The notes under the pieces are model-generated. The model had not been told where the DNA came from, ran no database searches, and saw only the letters and a program-made list of their open reading frames with translations. From CAXQZU01 sp964228555 (lineage in GTDB: Bacteria; Planctomycetota; PLA2; JAEUHO01): 42,191 nucleotides of DNA. The stretch is from assembly GCA_964228555.1 (NCBI GenBank), contig CAXQZU010000001.1:1-42191 (forward strand). Reading direction: 5' to 3'. Position numbers and translations under genes: made by a program. Positions 1 to 8,849 of the stretch are shown in pieces; the first letter of the stretch is position 1; every line of letters starts with the position of its first letter.

Positions 1-296
1 CGCTCGTGAGCCGCCCGCCCGCCGCCCGGGACGAGGTGCGCCCGTCGCGCCTCGGTCCCGGCGGGTACCAGCGAGCCCCCCCGCGGCCCGCCTTGGCCGG
101 CGGGCCGCCCGGGCGCCGCCCGCGCAACTCCTTGGCGCGGAAGGCCCTCCGCCACGTCCCCGCCCACCCGTCTGGCGTGCCGTCAGGGATGCGCCCCGGC
201 ACCCTCCGTGCTATACGAAGGCCAGCCCTGCGATCGGCGCGTGCCCATGGAGGGGCGCGCGACCGCTCCCAGCAGGCCTGCAAGAAGGAAGCATCC
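1..296. other. Intergenic/left-edge stretch, no gene recognised
   Basis: Very GC-rich sequence with no convincing coding region. An in-frame TGA at 7-9 could be the end of a gene lying outside the window, but too little is present to say. The frame of the following HEAT-repeat gene stays open back to position 6, but the translation there is arginine/proline-rich noise and the signal peptide begins only at 297. A TATACG hexamer at 212-217 is the only AT-containing promoter-like element, and it does not match the TANNNT form seen in front of other genes here. Confidence 0.5.
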
Positions 297-2390
297 ATGA
301 AGCGTGTCCTGTTGAGCGTGTCCATCGCGGCCCTGGCCCTCGTCGCCCTCGCCGGCGACCTGTGGGCGCACGGCGGCCAGTTCCGTGGTCCCGGTGGCGC
401 CGTGCCGCCCGGCCTGCGCGAGCCCAACGACCCCACGCCCCCGCCGCCCCCGCCCCCCTCGGGCGGCCCGCCCATCACGCCGCCGGCCACCACGCCTCCC
501 GGCACGGGCGGCCCCGTGACCCCGCCGGCCACCACGCCCACGGCGCCCCCGCCGCCGGCGATCACGGCCGACAACCCCAACACGCCCACGGCCGGCAAGA
601 AGAGCCCGCTGTCCTTCGAGTCGTGGCTGTTCTGGTACGAGAACAACAAGGAGGACATCGAGCGGCTGAAGGAAGCGATCTACAGCCGCATGACCTCGGA
701 CAACCCGCTGGGCCAGCTGGGCGGCCAGCGTGAGGCCAGCGGCCAGGCCAGCGGTGCGCAGCAGGCCACCAGCACCAAGGTGCAGAGCGACATCATCCCG
801 GCCCTGCTGTGGGCGATGGTGCCGGAGAACGCGGCGCACCAGGACGTGGAGTCGGCCTCCTACATCGCGCTGGCCAAGATGACGAAGGACCCCGCGCACA
901 TCGAGCGCCTGGTCAACGGCCTGTCGCTGGAGCCCAAGAAGAAGCGCGACCTGATGACGGTGGAGTCGGCAGCCCTCTCGCTGGGCATGCTGCGCCGCAA
1001 CAAGGCCGCAGACCAGTTCTCGGCCACCGAGCTCGACAAGGTGCGCGGCATCCTGTTCGAGACCATCGAGAACGAGCAGCACGACACCGGCCCGCGCGCC
1101 TTCGCGGCCATGTCGCTGGGCCTGCTGGGCGACCAGCCCACGGGCTCGGGCGACTACGCCGGCGACATCGAGGCCGCCCGCAAGGCCACGACGGCCCGCA
1201 TGTGGGGCCTCGTCGGCAAGGCCTGGAAGGACGAGAACATCCCGGTGGCCCTGCTGGTGGGCCTGGGCCAGCAGCCCAAGTCCAGCGTGACCGAGGACAT
1301 GCTCACGAAGCTGGCCGACGCCACCCTGAAGGGCAAGCTGGGCAACGAGCCCGTGAGCGACATGGTGCGCTCCTACTGCGCGCTGGCCCTCGGCCGCATC
1401 GGCGGCCCCGCCTCCATCGCGCCGCTGCGCACCGCGCTGACCGCCCGCACGGTGGACAAGCAGACCCAGCGCTCGGTGGCGATTGCCCTGGGCCTGCTGG
1501 GCCGCCTCGTGCCGGTGGACGGCCGCCTCGAGCTGGCCAAGGCCATCAAGGACGGCATCGAGAAGAACAGCGACAACAGCGTCAAGAACTTCGGCCTGAT
1601 CAGCCTGGCCTACCTCGTGATCAAGGACATCGACGAGGGCCGCACGGACGTGCTCGACCAGGCCAAGGTGGGCGACTACCTGCTCCAGATGGCCAAGGAC
1701 GGCAACTTCATGCAGCGCCCCTTCGGCGCGCTGGCGCTGGGCCTCGTGGGCCGCAAGATCGGCGACACCACGCAGGTGAAGCTGTACGAGGAGTTCCGCC
1801 AGGCCTCGCTCGTGACGCTGCGCGAGGGCCTGGAGAGCCAGAAGATGGACAAGCGCAGCCGTGCCGGCTTCGCCACCTCGCTGGGCATCATCAAGGACAC
1901 CTTCAGCCGCAAGAACCTCGTCAAGATCGTGGCCGACGACAAGGAGGACAAGGAGCTGCGCGGCTACTCGGCCATCGCGGTGGGCCTCATCGGCGGCGCG
2001 ATGAACGAGGACGTGAAGAAGGCCCTGTACGGCGCGCTGGCCGAGCGCAGCAGCGAGGACATGCGCCAGCAGGTCGCCATCTCGCTGGGCCTGCTGATGG
2101 ACCCGGGCGCGGTCACCGAGCTGCTCAAGGCGCTCAAGGAGGCCGAGAGCCAGAACCTCAAGGGCCAGATCGTGCTGGCGCTGGCCCGCATCGGCGACGC
2201 CCGCGCGGTGGAGCCGATGGTGAGCCTGCTCAAGGACAAGAAGGAGGGCGACCTCACGCGCGCGCTGGCCTGCGCCGGCCTGGGCGTGGTGGGCGACCTC
2301 GAGGACCTGCCCTCGCTCTCGCGCCTGAGCAAGGACATCAACTACCGCGCCTCGATCTTCTACGTCAACGAGATGCTGAGCATCCTCTAG
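297..2390 (+). CDS. Exported HEAT-repeat protein
   Basis: The product is 697 aa. The ATG at 297 is chosen because it is preceded by a purine-rich ribosome site (GAAGGA, 284-289) and opens a clear signal peptide (MKRVLL, hydrophobic to about residue 20, likely cleavage after LWA). Residues about 30-95 are a Pro/Thr/Gly-rich linker. The rest is helical, with about eleven copies of a HEAT-like helix carrying variants of ALALGLLG (for example CALALGRIG, VAIALGLLG, SAIAVGLIG, VAISLGLLM). HEAT arrays are protein-binding scaffolds, and no catalytic motif is visible. The hydrophobic leader and the linker suggest a periplasmic or surface scaffold. The partner is unknown. The gene appears monocistronic, with thiC 172 bases downstream behind its own promoter. 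Confidence 0.85.
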   Translation: MKRVLLSVSIAALALVALAGDLWAHGGQFRGPGGAVPPGLREPNDPTPPPPPPPSGGPPITPPATTPPGTGGPVTPPATTPTAPPPPAITADNPNTPTAGKKSPLSFESWLFWYENNKEDIERLKEAIYSRMTSDNPLGQLGGQREASGQASGAQQATSTKVQSDIIPALLWAMVPENAAHQDVESASYIALAKMTKDPAHIERLVNGLSLEPKKKRDLMTVESAALSLGMLRRNKAADQFSATELDKVRGILFETIENEQHDTGPRAFAAMSLGLLGDQPTGSGDYAGDIEAARKATTARMWGLVGKAWKDENIPVALLVGLGQQPKSSVTEDMLTKLADATLKGKLGNEPVSDMVRSYCALALGRIGGPASIAPLRTALTARTVDKQTQRSVAIALGLLGRLVPVDGRLELAKAIKDGIEKNSDNSVKNFGLISLAYLVIKDIDEGRTDVLDQAKVGDYLLQMAKDGNFMQRPFGALALGLVGRKIGDTTQVKLYEEFRQASLVTLREGLESQKMDKRSRAGFATSLGIIKDTFSRKNLVKIVADDKEDKELRGYSAIAVGLIGGAMNEDVKKALYGALAERSSEDMRQQVAISLGLLMDPGAVTELLKALKEAESQNLKGQIVLALARIGDARAVEPMVSLLKDKKEGDLTRALACAGLGVVGDLEDLPSLSRLSKDINYRASIFYVNEMLSIL

Positions 2391-2538
2391 CCTCTCGCCT
2401 CACTCCCCGGCGGCGCGGGCACGCACGCGCCCCCTGACGGCCGACCCTCACGGGCCGGCCGGCGGCGGTGGCGGGCGCCCCTCCGGCCTGCGGCGGCGGG
2501 CTTCCGGGCGCGGGGCAGGCCTGCGAGGCCCGTCGGGC

Positions 2539-2544
2539 TAGGAT
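2539..2544 (+). promoter_or_regulatory. Putative -10 box (TAGGAT) of thiC
   Basis: TAGGAT lies 18 nt before the thiC ATG and fits the TANNNT pattern seen throughout the window. A start about 7 nt downstream gives a leader of roughly a dozen nucleotides, just enough for the GGAGGT at 2553-2558. No -35 box is evident. Confidence 0.5.
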
Positions 2545-2562
2545 CGCGGGCCGGAGGTCCCC

Positions 2563-3942
<1,380 letters not shown>

Positions 3943-3956
3943 GACGCCGGCCCCCG

Positions 3957-4928
3957 ATGAGCACCCCCACGCCCCCGCCTGGCGACGCCCCCGGCCCGGC
4001 CCCCCGGCCGGTGGCGCTGGTGGTCGAGCCCTCGGCGCAGGTGCGGCAGGTGCTGGCCGGCGTGGCCGCGCGGCGTGGCTTCGATGTGCGGGAGGCCGCC
4101 GACGGGCAGGCCGCACGCGAGGTGGCCCGCCAGGCGCCGCCCAGCGTGGTGCTGCTGGAGCCGGCCCTGCCGGACATGGACGGCGTGGTGCTGCTGGAGG
4201 CCCTGCGCGAGGAGCATCCGGCGCTGCCCGTGGTGATCGTCGGCACGGTGCCGCAGCGCGCCCTGGTGCAGCGGCTGCTGGACCTGGGCGCCACCGCCCT
4301 GCTGCGCAAGCCCTTCGACCCCGACGAGGTCGAGTTCGTGCTGGACCGGCTCTGGCACGGCATCACCGAGGAGCGCGAGATGCGCGCGGCCCACGGCATG
4401 GTGCACGAGCGCACCTGCCGCATGGCACTGCCCGCGCATCCCTCCATGCTGGCGCGCGTGGTGGGCTGGCTGGCGCGCGACCTGCGCATCGGCTATCCCG
4501 GCCACGCCCTGCCCGTCGAGGAGGTGAAGCTGGCCCTCTACGAGGTGCTGGCCAACGCCATCGAGCACGGCAGCCTCGGCATCAGCGGGCGCATGAAGGC
4601 CGAGGCGCTGGAACGCCCGGGCGGCATGGATGCCCTCGTGCGCGAGCGGCTGCGCGACCCGCGGCTGGCCGCACGCCGCATCCACATCGAGGTGCGCTAC
4701 CGCCCGGCCGAGGTGGAGTGGCGCGTGCGGGACGAGGGCGAGGGCTTCGATCCCAAGGTGCTCTCGGGGCGCACGCTGGACGACGTCAGGGCCCTGCACG
4801 GCCGCGGGCTGGCGCTGGTGCGGCACTTCATGCACGAGGTGGGGTGGAACGCCACGGGCAACGAGATCCGCGTGCTGCGACGGCTGGGACAGGCCGTGAG
4901 CCAGCCCGACGCCGCGCCGCGCGCCTAG
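3957..4928 (+). CDS. Degenerate receiver domain fused to HATPase_c (RsbW/SpoIIAB-like) domain
   Basis: The product is 323 aa. Residues about 18-135 have the fold pattern of a response-regulator receiver, but the phospho-accepting aspartate is Glu68 (VVLLEPALPDMDG) and the acidic pocket at the end of strand 1 is reduced to Glu24-Pro25. Only the switch lysine (Lys118, LRKPF) is kept. Residues about 155-312 are a GHKL ATPase with N box ELx-LANAIEHG (Asn200), G1 box DEGEGFD (259-265) and G2 box HGRGLAL (281-287). This resembles anti-sigma-factor serine kinases more than sensor kinases, since no phosphorylatable H box is visible. It probably acts in the cytoplasm in partner switching or signalling. 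It starts 14 nt after thiC and its TAG overlaps the stop of the convergent gene. Confidence 0.8.
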   Translation: MSTPTPPPGDAPGPAPRPVALVVEPSAQVRQVLAGVAARRGFDVREAADGQAAREVARQAPPSVVLLEPALPDMDGVVLLEALREEHPALPVVIVGTVPQRALVQRLLDLGATALLRKPFDPDEVEFVLDRLWHGITEEREMRAAHGMVHERTCRMALPAHPSMLARVVGWLARDLRIGYPGHALPVEEVKLALYEVLANAIEHGSLGISGRMKAEALERPGGMDALVRERLRDPRLAARRIHIEVRYRPAEVEWRVRDEGEGFDPKVLSGRTLDDVRALHGRGLALVRHFMHEVGWNATGNEIRVLRRLGQAVSQPDAAPRA

Positions 4929-5395
4929 GCCCTGCCGGGCGCCCCCGTCCCGGTCCCCGGCGCGGCCCCCGGCAGCGTGCCCGCGGAGGCTGCCTCGGCA
5001 CGGTAGGGCTGCACGCCGCGCACGCGGAACAGCAGGCGGCGCACCACGCGCCGCCCCGGGGCGAAGGCCGCCAGCCACTCGCAGAGATGGGCCAGCTCGG
5101 GGCCATCCACCTCGGCGCCCTCGAACTCCAGCAGCAGCCGCACGCCGTCGCGCGAGCGTGGGTCGCTCACCGGGTCCAGCAGCAGCAGCGTGGCCCGCGG
5201 CTCCACACGCAAGTGACGGAAGGCGCTGCCGCCCACCTGCGCCTCCTCGCCCACGGCCAGCAGGCCCTCGGGCGTGAGGCGCGGCGCCAGCACCGGCGTG
5301 ATCTCCGGCTGCCGCTCGCGACCGGTCGTGGCCAGGAACGCCGCCGTGGTGCGACGATCGAGGAACTGCCGGGCACGGTCGAGTGCATCGTCCAC
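4925..5395 (-). CDS. Pyridoxamine 5'-phosphate oxidase-like FMN-binding split-barrel protein
   Basis: The product is 156 aa from a GTG start. The N-terminal helix and strand (RQFLDRRTTAAFLATTG) followed by PEITPVLAPRL and GLLAVGEEAQ are typical of PNPOx-like flavin reductase/split-barrel proteins. Substrate cannot be deduced. The open frame continues upstream, but that part is arginine-rich noise. GTG at 5395 is chosen because TAGGCT ends exactly 7 nt before it, the same spacing as at other leaderless genes here. The gene is convergent with the receiver/ATPase gene and the two stop codons share the palindrome CTAG. The Pro/Gly/Ala-rich last 20 residues are probably disordered. Confidence 0.75.
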   Translation of the reverse strand: MDDALDRARQFLDRRTTAAFLATTGRERQPEITPVLAPRLTPEGLLAVGEEAQVGGSAFRHLRVEPRATLLLLDPVSDPRSRDGVRLLLEFEGAEVDGPELAHLCEWLAAFAPGRRVVRRLLFRVRGVQPYRAEAASAGTLPGAAPGTGTGAPGRA

Positions 5396-5402
5396 GCCGC
5401 AG

Positions 5403-5408
5403 AGCCTA
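5403..5408 (-). promoter_or_regulatory. Putative -10 box (TAGGCT), leaderless start
   Basis: TAGGCT on the minus strand with 7 nt between it and the GTG at 5395. There is no room for a ribosome site, so the transcript probably begins at or next to the start codon. Confidence 0.55.
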
Positions 5409-5581
5409 CCCTTCCCGCCCGTGCCGCGTCCCGCGCGGCCGTGGCGTGCCCGACCTCGCGCGCCGCGCCGCCGCGTCACGGAGCCGTCGGAGGCGAGGCC
5501 CGCCGCGCAGGCCGGGCGCACCACGCGCCACGGGCCCGGTTCCCGGGGCGGCCGGCACAGGCCGTCCACGCCGAGGCACGA

Positions 5582-5658
5582 TGGTCGGGGCGACTGGATT
5601 CGAACCAGCGACCTCCTGGTCCCGAACCAGGCGCGCTACCAAGCTGCGCTACGCCCCG
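5582..5658 (-). tRNA. tRNA-Pro (anticodon CGG), CCA encoded
   Basis: Read on the minus strand, the 77 bases fold as a full cloverleaf. The 7-bp acceptor stem is CGGGGCG/CGCCCCG, the D arm is GCGCAGCTTGGTAGCGC, the anticodon stem is CCTGG/CCAGG with loop TTCGGGA (anticodon CGG, positions 34-36), the T loop is GGTTCGAATCC, the discriminator is A, and CCA is encoded (TGGT on the plus strand at 5582-5585). It decodes the proline codon CCG, expected to be common in this GC-rich genome. A short TAGACT box lies 14 nt upstream. Confidence 0.97.
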
Positions 5659-5672
5659 AGCGTAGGGGTCCT

Positions 5673-5678
5673 AGTCTA
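5673..5678 (-). promoter_or_regulatory. Putative -10 box (TAGACT) of tRNA-Pro
   Basis: TAGACT on the minus strand, 14 nt before the 5' end of the mature tRNA. That leaves a short 5' leader for RNase P removal. Same TANNNT form as the protein-gene promoters. Confidence 0.5.
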
Positions 5679-5804
5679 GCGCCGCGGGCAGCCAGGGCCA
5701 GCGGGTGACCCGGCGTGCCACGTCAGCGGGCCGGGCCGGACCTGCCGGGCGCCGTACCGGGGGCGGCCCCGGGGCGCCCCCCTGCCGCAACCGTGGCGCC
5801 CGGC

Positions 5805-5810
5805 TAGCAT
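5805..5810 (+). promoter_or_regulatory. Putative -10 box (TAGCAT) of the lipoprotein gene
   Basis: TAGCAT lies 29 nt before the ATG at 5840. It leaves a leader of about 20 nt that contains the ribosome site CCGGAG. Confidence 0.45.
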
Positions 5811-5839
5811 CCTGTCCAGTGGTTCCCGGAGATCGCGCG

Positions 5840-6826
5840 ATGCGTCACCTGGCTCGCTTGCTCACGTCCTTGGTCCTCGGCCTGGCACTGGCCGCCTGCG
5901 GCGGCGGAGGCGGCGCCAGCGGCACTGCCTCCGTGCAGGGCAAGGTGGTGCTCAACAACACCCCGGGCCAGGGCGTGCAGGGCCTCTACGCCACCTGCGT
6001 CACCACCGGCCAGGCCGTGCTGACGGGGGCCGACGGCAGCTTCCGCTTCACGGTGCCCACGGGCGAGCAGGTGCAGGTGCGCATCACCGATGCCGCGCAA
6101 GCGCCTGCCGGCAGCACGGGCGGCTTCGGCTGCGGCAGCCACGGCAGCACGGGGGCCGTGACCTCCGACGGCAGCAGCGTCGTGCTGGATGCCATGGGCG
6201 AGGGCGAGATCGCCTACGTCGAGGTGGAGCTGCGCGACGGCCAGGTCGTGGAGTGCTGGATCGGCGACGAGGGCGCGGGCACGGGCCAGGCCCAGCTGTT
6301 CAACGATCCCTTCCTCGAGCCGGACGCCCGTGGCGAGCTCGGGACCACGCGCGAGGGCGACTGCCTCGCGATCGACCTGACCGTGGCAGGCCTCACGGCG
6401 CCGGGCACGCTCCGGGCCGTCCTCTACGCGTGGGACGGCGAGACCGAGCTGGGCACGCTGGTCATCGGCGTGGAGGGCGTGGGCTCGCTCTCCGCCGTGG
6501 CCTGCGGTACCGACCTGGTGCCGAACCTGCCCCCCGTGCAGGAGATCAACGGCATGCTGCCGCCCGAGTGGCAGCTGCCCGAGGGCGAGGACATGCCGGC
6601 GCCGCCCGAGCTGGACCCCTTCTTCGGGGCCTCGGTGGTGCTGTTCGACGCGCAGGACCGCGCCGTCCTGTTCGGCGTGCTGCCCGGCCCCGGCTTCGAG
6701 CCCTGCGACGGCTACGAGCCGGGCACCCTGCCGGGCGAGCCCACCTTGCCCGACGACGGCTCGCTGCCCGACGACCTGGCCGCGTGGCTGGAGCAGGCCT
6801 TCGGCAACCTGCTGGCTGGCTGGTAG
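5840..6826 (+). CDS. Lipoprotein of unknown function, carboxypeptidase-regulatory-like N-terminal domain
   Basis: The product is 328 aa. The signal peptide ends in the lipobox LAAC (Cys20), followed by a run of glycines, so it should be lipid-anchored. Residues about 30-75 (VQGKVVLNNTPGQGVQGLYATC...GADGSFRFTVPTGEQVQVRI) look like a carboxypeptidase-regulatory/transthyretin-like beta-sandwich, a common adhesive or spacer module. The rest (about 110-328) is acidic, with several cysteines (GFGCGSHG, VVECWIGDEG, GDCLAID, VACGTDL, FEPCDGYEPG) and is not recognised. The pairs could form disulfides outside the cell. The start is supported by CCGGAG upstream and by the signal peptide itself. Confidence 0.7.
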   Translation: MRHLARLLTSLVLGLALAACGGGGGASGTASVQGKVVLNNTPGQGVQGLYATCVTTGQAVLTGADGSFRFTVPTGEQVQVRITDAAQAPAGSTGGFGCGSHGSTGAVTSDGSSVVLDAMGEGEIAYVEVELRDGQVVECWIGDEGAGTGQAQLFNDPFLEPDARGELGTTREGDCLAIDLTVAGLTAPGTLRAVLYAWDGETELGTLVIGVEGVGSLSAVACGTDLVPNLPPVQEINGMLPPEWQLPEGEDMPAPPELDPFFGASVVLFDAQDRAVLFGVLPGPGFEPCDGYEPGTLPGEPTLPDDGSLPDDLAAWLEQAFGNLLAGW

Positions 6827-6890
6827 CCGCACGCACCCGCGAGGGCGCGGGCAACGCCGTGCCGTGCTCGCCCGCCCGGGGGCTTGCCCG

Positions 6891-6896
6891 TAGCCT
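6891..6896 (+). promoter_or_regulatory. Putative -10 box (TAGCCT), leaderless start
   Basis: TAGCCT ends 6 nt before the ATG at 6903. No Shine-Dalgarno sequence is possible in the gap, so the message is probably leaderless. Confidence 0.6.
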
Positions 6897-6902
6897 CGGG
6901 GC

Positions 6903-8849
6903 ATGACGCGCCGAGCCCGGGTCTCGCTGGCCGTCTTCGGCGTGCTGCTGGGCCTCTACAGCCTGCTGCGCCTGGGCTTCCTGCTCGCGCAGCAGGAGTT
7001 CCTGCGCGACGCGCCCGCTGCCGACCTCGCATGGGCCTTCGTGCACGGGCTGCGCTTCGACTGCGCCGCGCTGGTGATCCTCAACGCGCCCCTGCTGCTG
7101 CTGTGGAACCTGGGGCTGCCGCGCGTGGCCGGGCGCGGCCTGCGCACCACCTGCTTCGTGCTGCTGGCGCTGCTCAACGTGCCCGCGCTGATGCTCAACG
7201 TGGTGGACTACGGCTACTTCCCGATGGTGCAGCGCCGCCTGCTCTACGAGCCCTTCGACCGGCCGGGCGAGCTGCTGGGCATGGTGCCGCAATGGTTCCA
7301 GGAGTACCCGCTGCTGTGCGTGGGCGTGCTGGGCGCGGGGGCGCTGTTCGTGCTGGGCCTGCAGGCGCTGGTGGCGCGGCTGGACGCGCGGAGCCGGGGC
7401 CCCGAGGGCCGCACGCTGCCCACGCTGGCCAGCGGCGCCGTGCTGGCCGCGCTGTGCGTGCTGGGCGTGCGTGGCGGCCTGCAGCAAGGCGTGCTGCGCC
7501 CAGCCGACGCCTTCACGCACTCGGCCCACCCGGCCGTGGGCTACCTCACGCTCAACACCACCTACACGGTGGTGCTCAGCGCCGTGCTCAAGCCGGTGGC
7601 CACGGTGGAAGCCATGCCCCAGGCCGAGGCCGAGGCGGTCGTGGCCGGCCTGCTGGCGCACCCGCAGGAGGACGCCCCGCAGGCAGGCTGGCCCTTTGCG
7701 CGCACGCGCCGCGCCGCCGCCTCCCCCACGCGCCGCAACGTCGTGGTGCTGCTGATGGAGTCGTGGACCGGCGCCCAGGTGGGCCCGCACGACGAGGGCG
7801 GCACGCGCCTGTCACGCACGCCGGTGTTCGACGCACTCTGCCGCGAGGGGCTGCTCTTCACGCACTTCCTCGCCTCGGGCCAGAAGAGCAACGAGGCCAT
7901 CCCCTCCATCGTCACGAGCGTGCCCAGCCTGTTCCGGCGCCCCGTGATCGGCTCGCGCGACGAGCTGGTGCGGCTGCGCGGGCTGGGCAGCGTGCTGGCC
8001 GAGCAGGGCTGGGACACCTCGTTCCACTACGGCGTCGAGCGCACGATCATGGGATTCGAGCCCTTCACGCGCCGCGCAGGCTTCAGCACCTACCGCAGCG
8101 TGGACGACTACCCCGACCGCGACCCGGCGGCGCGCGACGGCCGCTGGGGCGTCTACGACCACCTGTACTTCCTCGACACGGCCCGCTGGCTGGACGCGCG
8201 GCCGCAGCCCTTCCTCGCCGTCATGTTCTCGCTCACCCCGCACGACCCCTACACGCTGCCGGCCGACCGTGCCGCGGCCTACACGGCCTACGCGCAGGAG
8301 ACGGGCTACCAGCGCTGCCTGCGCTACAGCGACGCGTCCCTCGGCGAGTTCATGGAGCACGCCCGCAAGCAGCCGTGGTTCGACAGCACGCTGTTCGTCA
8401 TCACGGCCGACCACACGCGCTTCGCGCCGCCCAACTCCTATGTCGAGTCGTTCCGGGTGCCGCTGCTGCTCTACGCCCCCGGCTTCGTGACGCCCGGCGT
8501 GAGCGACGCCCTGGGCTCGCACGTGGACATCCTGCCCACCGTGCTGGACGTGCTGGACGTCCCGGCACGCCACGCCTCGATGGGCCGCTCGCTGCTGGCG
8601 CCCGGCCCGCGCTTCGCGGTCACCTGGCGCGACCGCGGCTACGCCTTCTTCGACGACCAGCACGCCCTGCTGCATGACCTGCGCCAGCCGCTGGGCCTCT
8701 ACGCCTGGCGCAGCGACCGATCCTTCCAGCACGACCTGCGGGCGGCCGAGCCGGAGAAGGCACGGGGTCTGGAACGCCGCCTGCTGGCCTGGCTGCAGTG
8801 CGTCACCACGGCCGTGCGCGACGACCGTGTCTGGCCCGGCGCCCGCTAG
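6903..8849 (+). CDS. LtaS/sulfatase-superfamily membrane enzyme (phosphoglycerol transferase-like)
   Basis: The product is 648 aa. The N-terminal 230 residues hold about five membrane helices (near 8-28, 50-70, 82-100, 135-155, 176-190). The C-terminal part is an alkaline-phosphatase/sulfatase fold facing outside, as in lipoteichoic-acid synthases and periplasmic-glucan phosphoglycerol transferases. Metal-site signatures are VVVLLMESW (Glu286) and TADHTRF (Asp503, His504). At the nucleophile position LtaS has threonine in GKTSD; here the sequence is SGQKSNEA, so Ser329 is the probable nucleophile. This organism type should lack teichoic acid, so the acceptor is more likely an outer-membrane or periplasmic glycan (inference). 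The stop codon overlaps the convergent gene within CTAG. Confidence 0.8.
   Translation: MTRRARVSLAVFGVLLGLYSLLRLGFLLAQQEFLRDAPAADLAWAFVHGLRFDCAALVILNAPLLLLWNLGLPRVAGRGLRTTCFVLLALLNVPALMLNVVDYGYFPMVQRRLLYEPFDRPGELLGMVPQWFQEYPLLCVGVLGAGALFVLGLQALVARLDARSRGPEGRTLPTLASGAVLAALCVLGVRGGLQQGVLRPADAFTHSAHPAVGYLTLNTTYTVVLSAVLKPVATVEAMPQAEAEAVVAGLLAHPQEDAPQAGWPFARTRRAAASPTRRNVVVLLMESWTGAQVGPHDEGGTRLSRTPVFDALCREGLLFTHFLASGQKSNEAIPSIVTSVPSLFRRPVIGSRDELVRLRGLGSVLAEQGWDTSFHYGVERTIMGFEPFTRRAGFSTYRSVDDYPDRDPAARDGRWGVYDHLYFLDTARWLDARPQPFLAVMFSLTPHDPYTLPADRAAAYTAYAQETGYQRCLRYSDASLGEFMEHARKQPWFDSTLFVITADHTRFAPPNSYVESFRVPLLLYAPGFVTPGVSDALGSHVDILPTVLDVLDVPARHASMGRSLLAPGPRFAVTWRDRGYAFFDDQHALLHDLRQPLGLYAWRSDRSFQHDLRAAEPEKARGLERRLLAWLQCVTTAVRDDRVWPGAR

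Noticed and set aside
6..296. N-terminal extension of the HEAT-repeat protein
   Set aside because: The frame is open but carries no ribosome site or protein-like sequence, and the signal peptide starts at 297.
2391..2562. TPP riboswitch upstream of thiC
   Set aside because: I looked for the CUGAGA and ACC..GAACCUGAU elements and found neither; the likely leader is only about a dozen bases long.
4929..4975. CTGCCGGG / CCCGGCAG inverted repeat after the receiver/ATPase gene as a terminator
   Set aside because: The loop is 28 nt and the repeat lies in the coding 3' end of the opposite gene; pairing is too weak to support a call.
5274..5708. ORFs with GDWIRTSDLLVPNQ and GATGFEPATSWSRT-like peptides
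   Set aside because: They are translations of the tRNA-Pro gene at 5582-5658 and are well-known false proteins.
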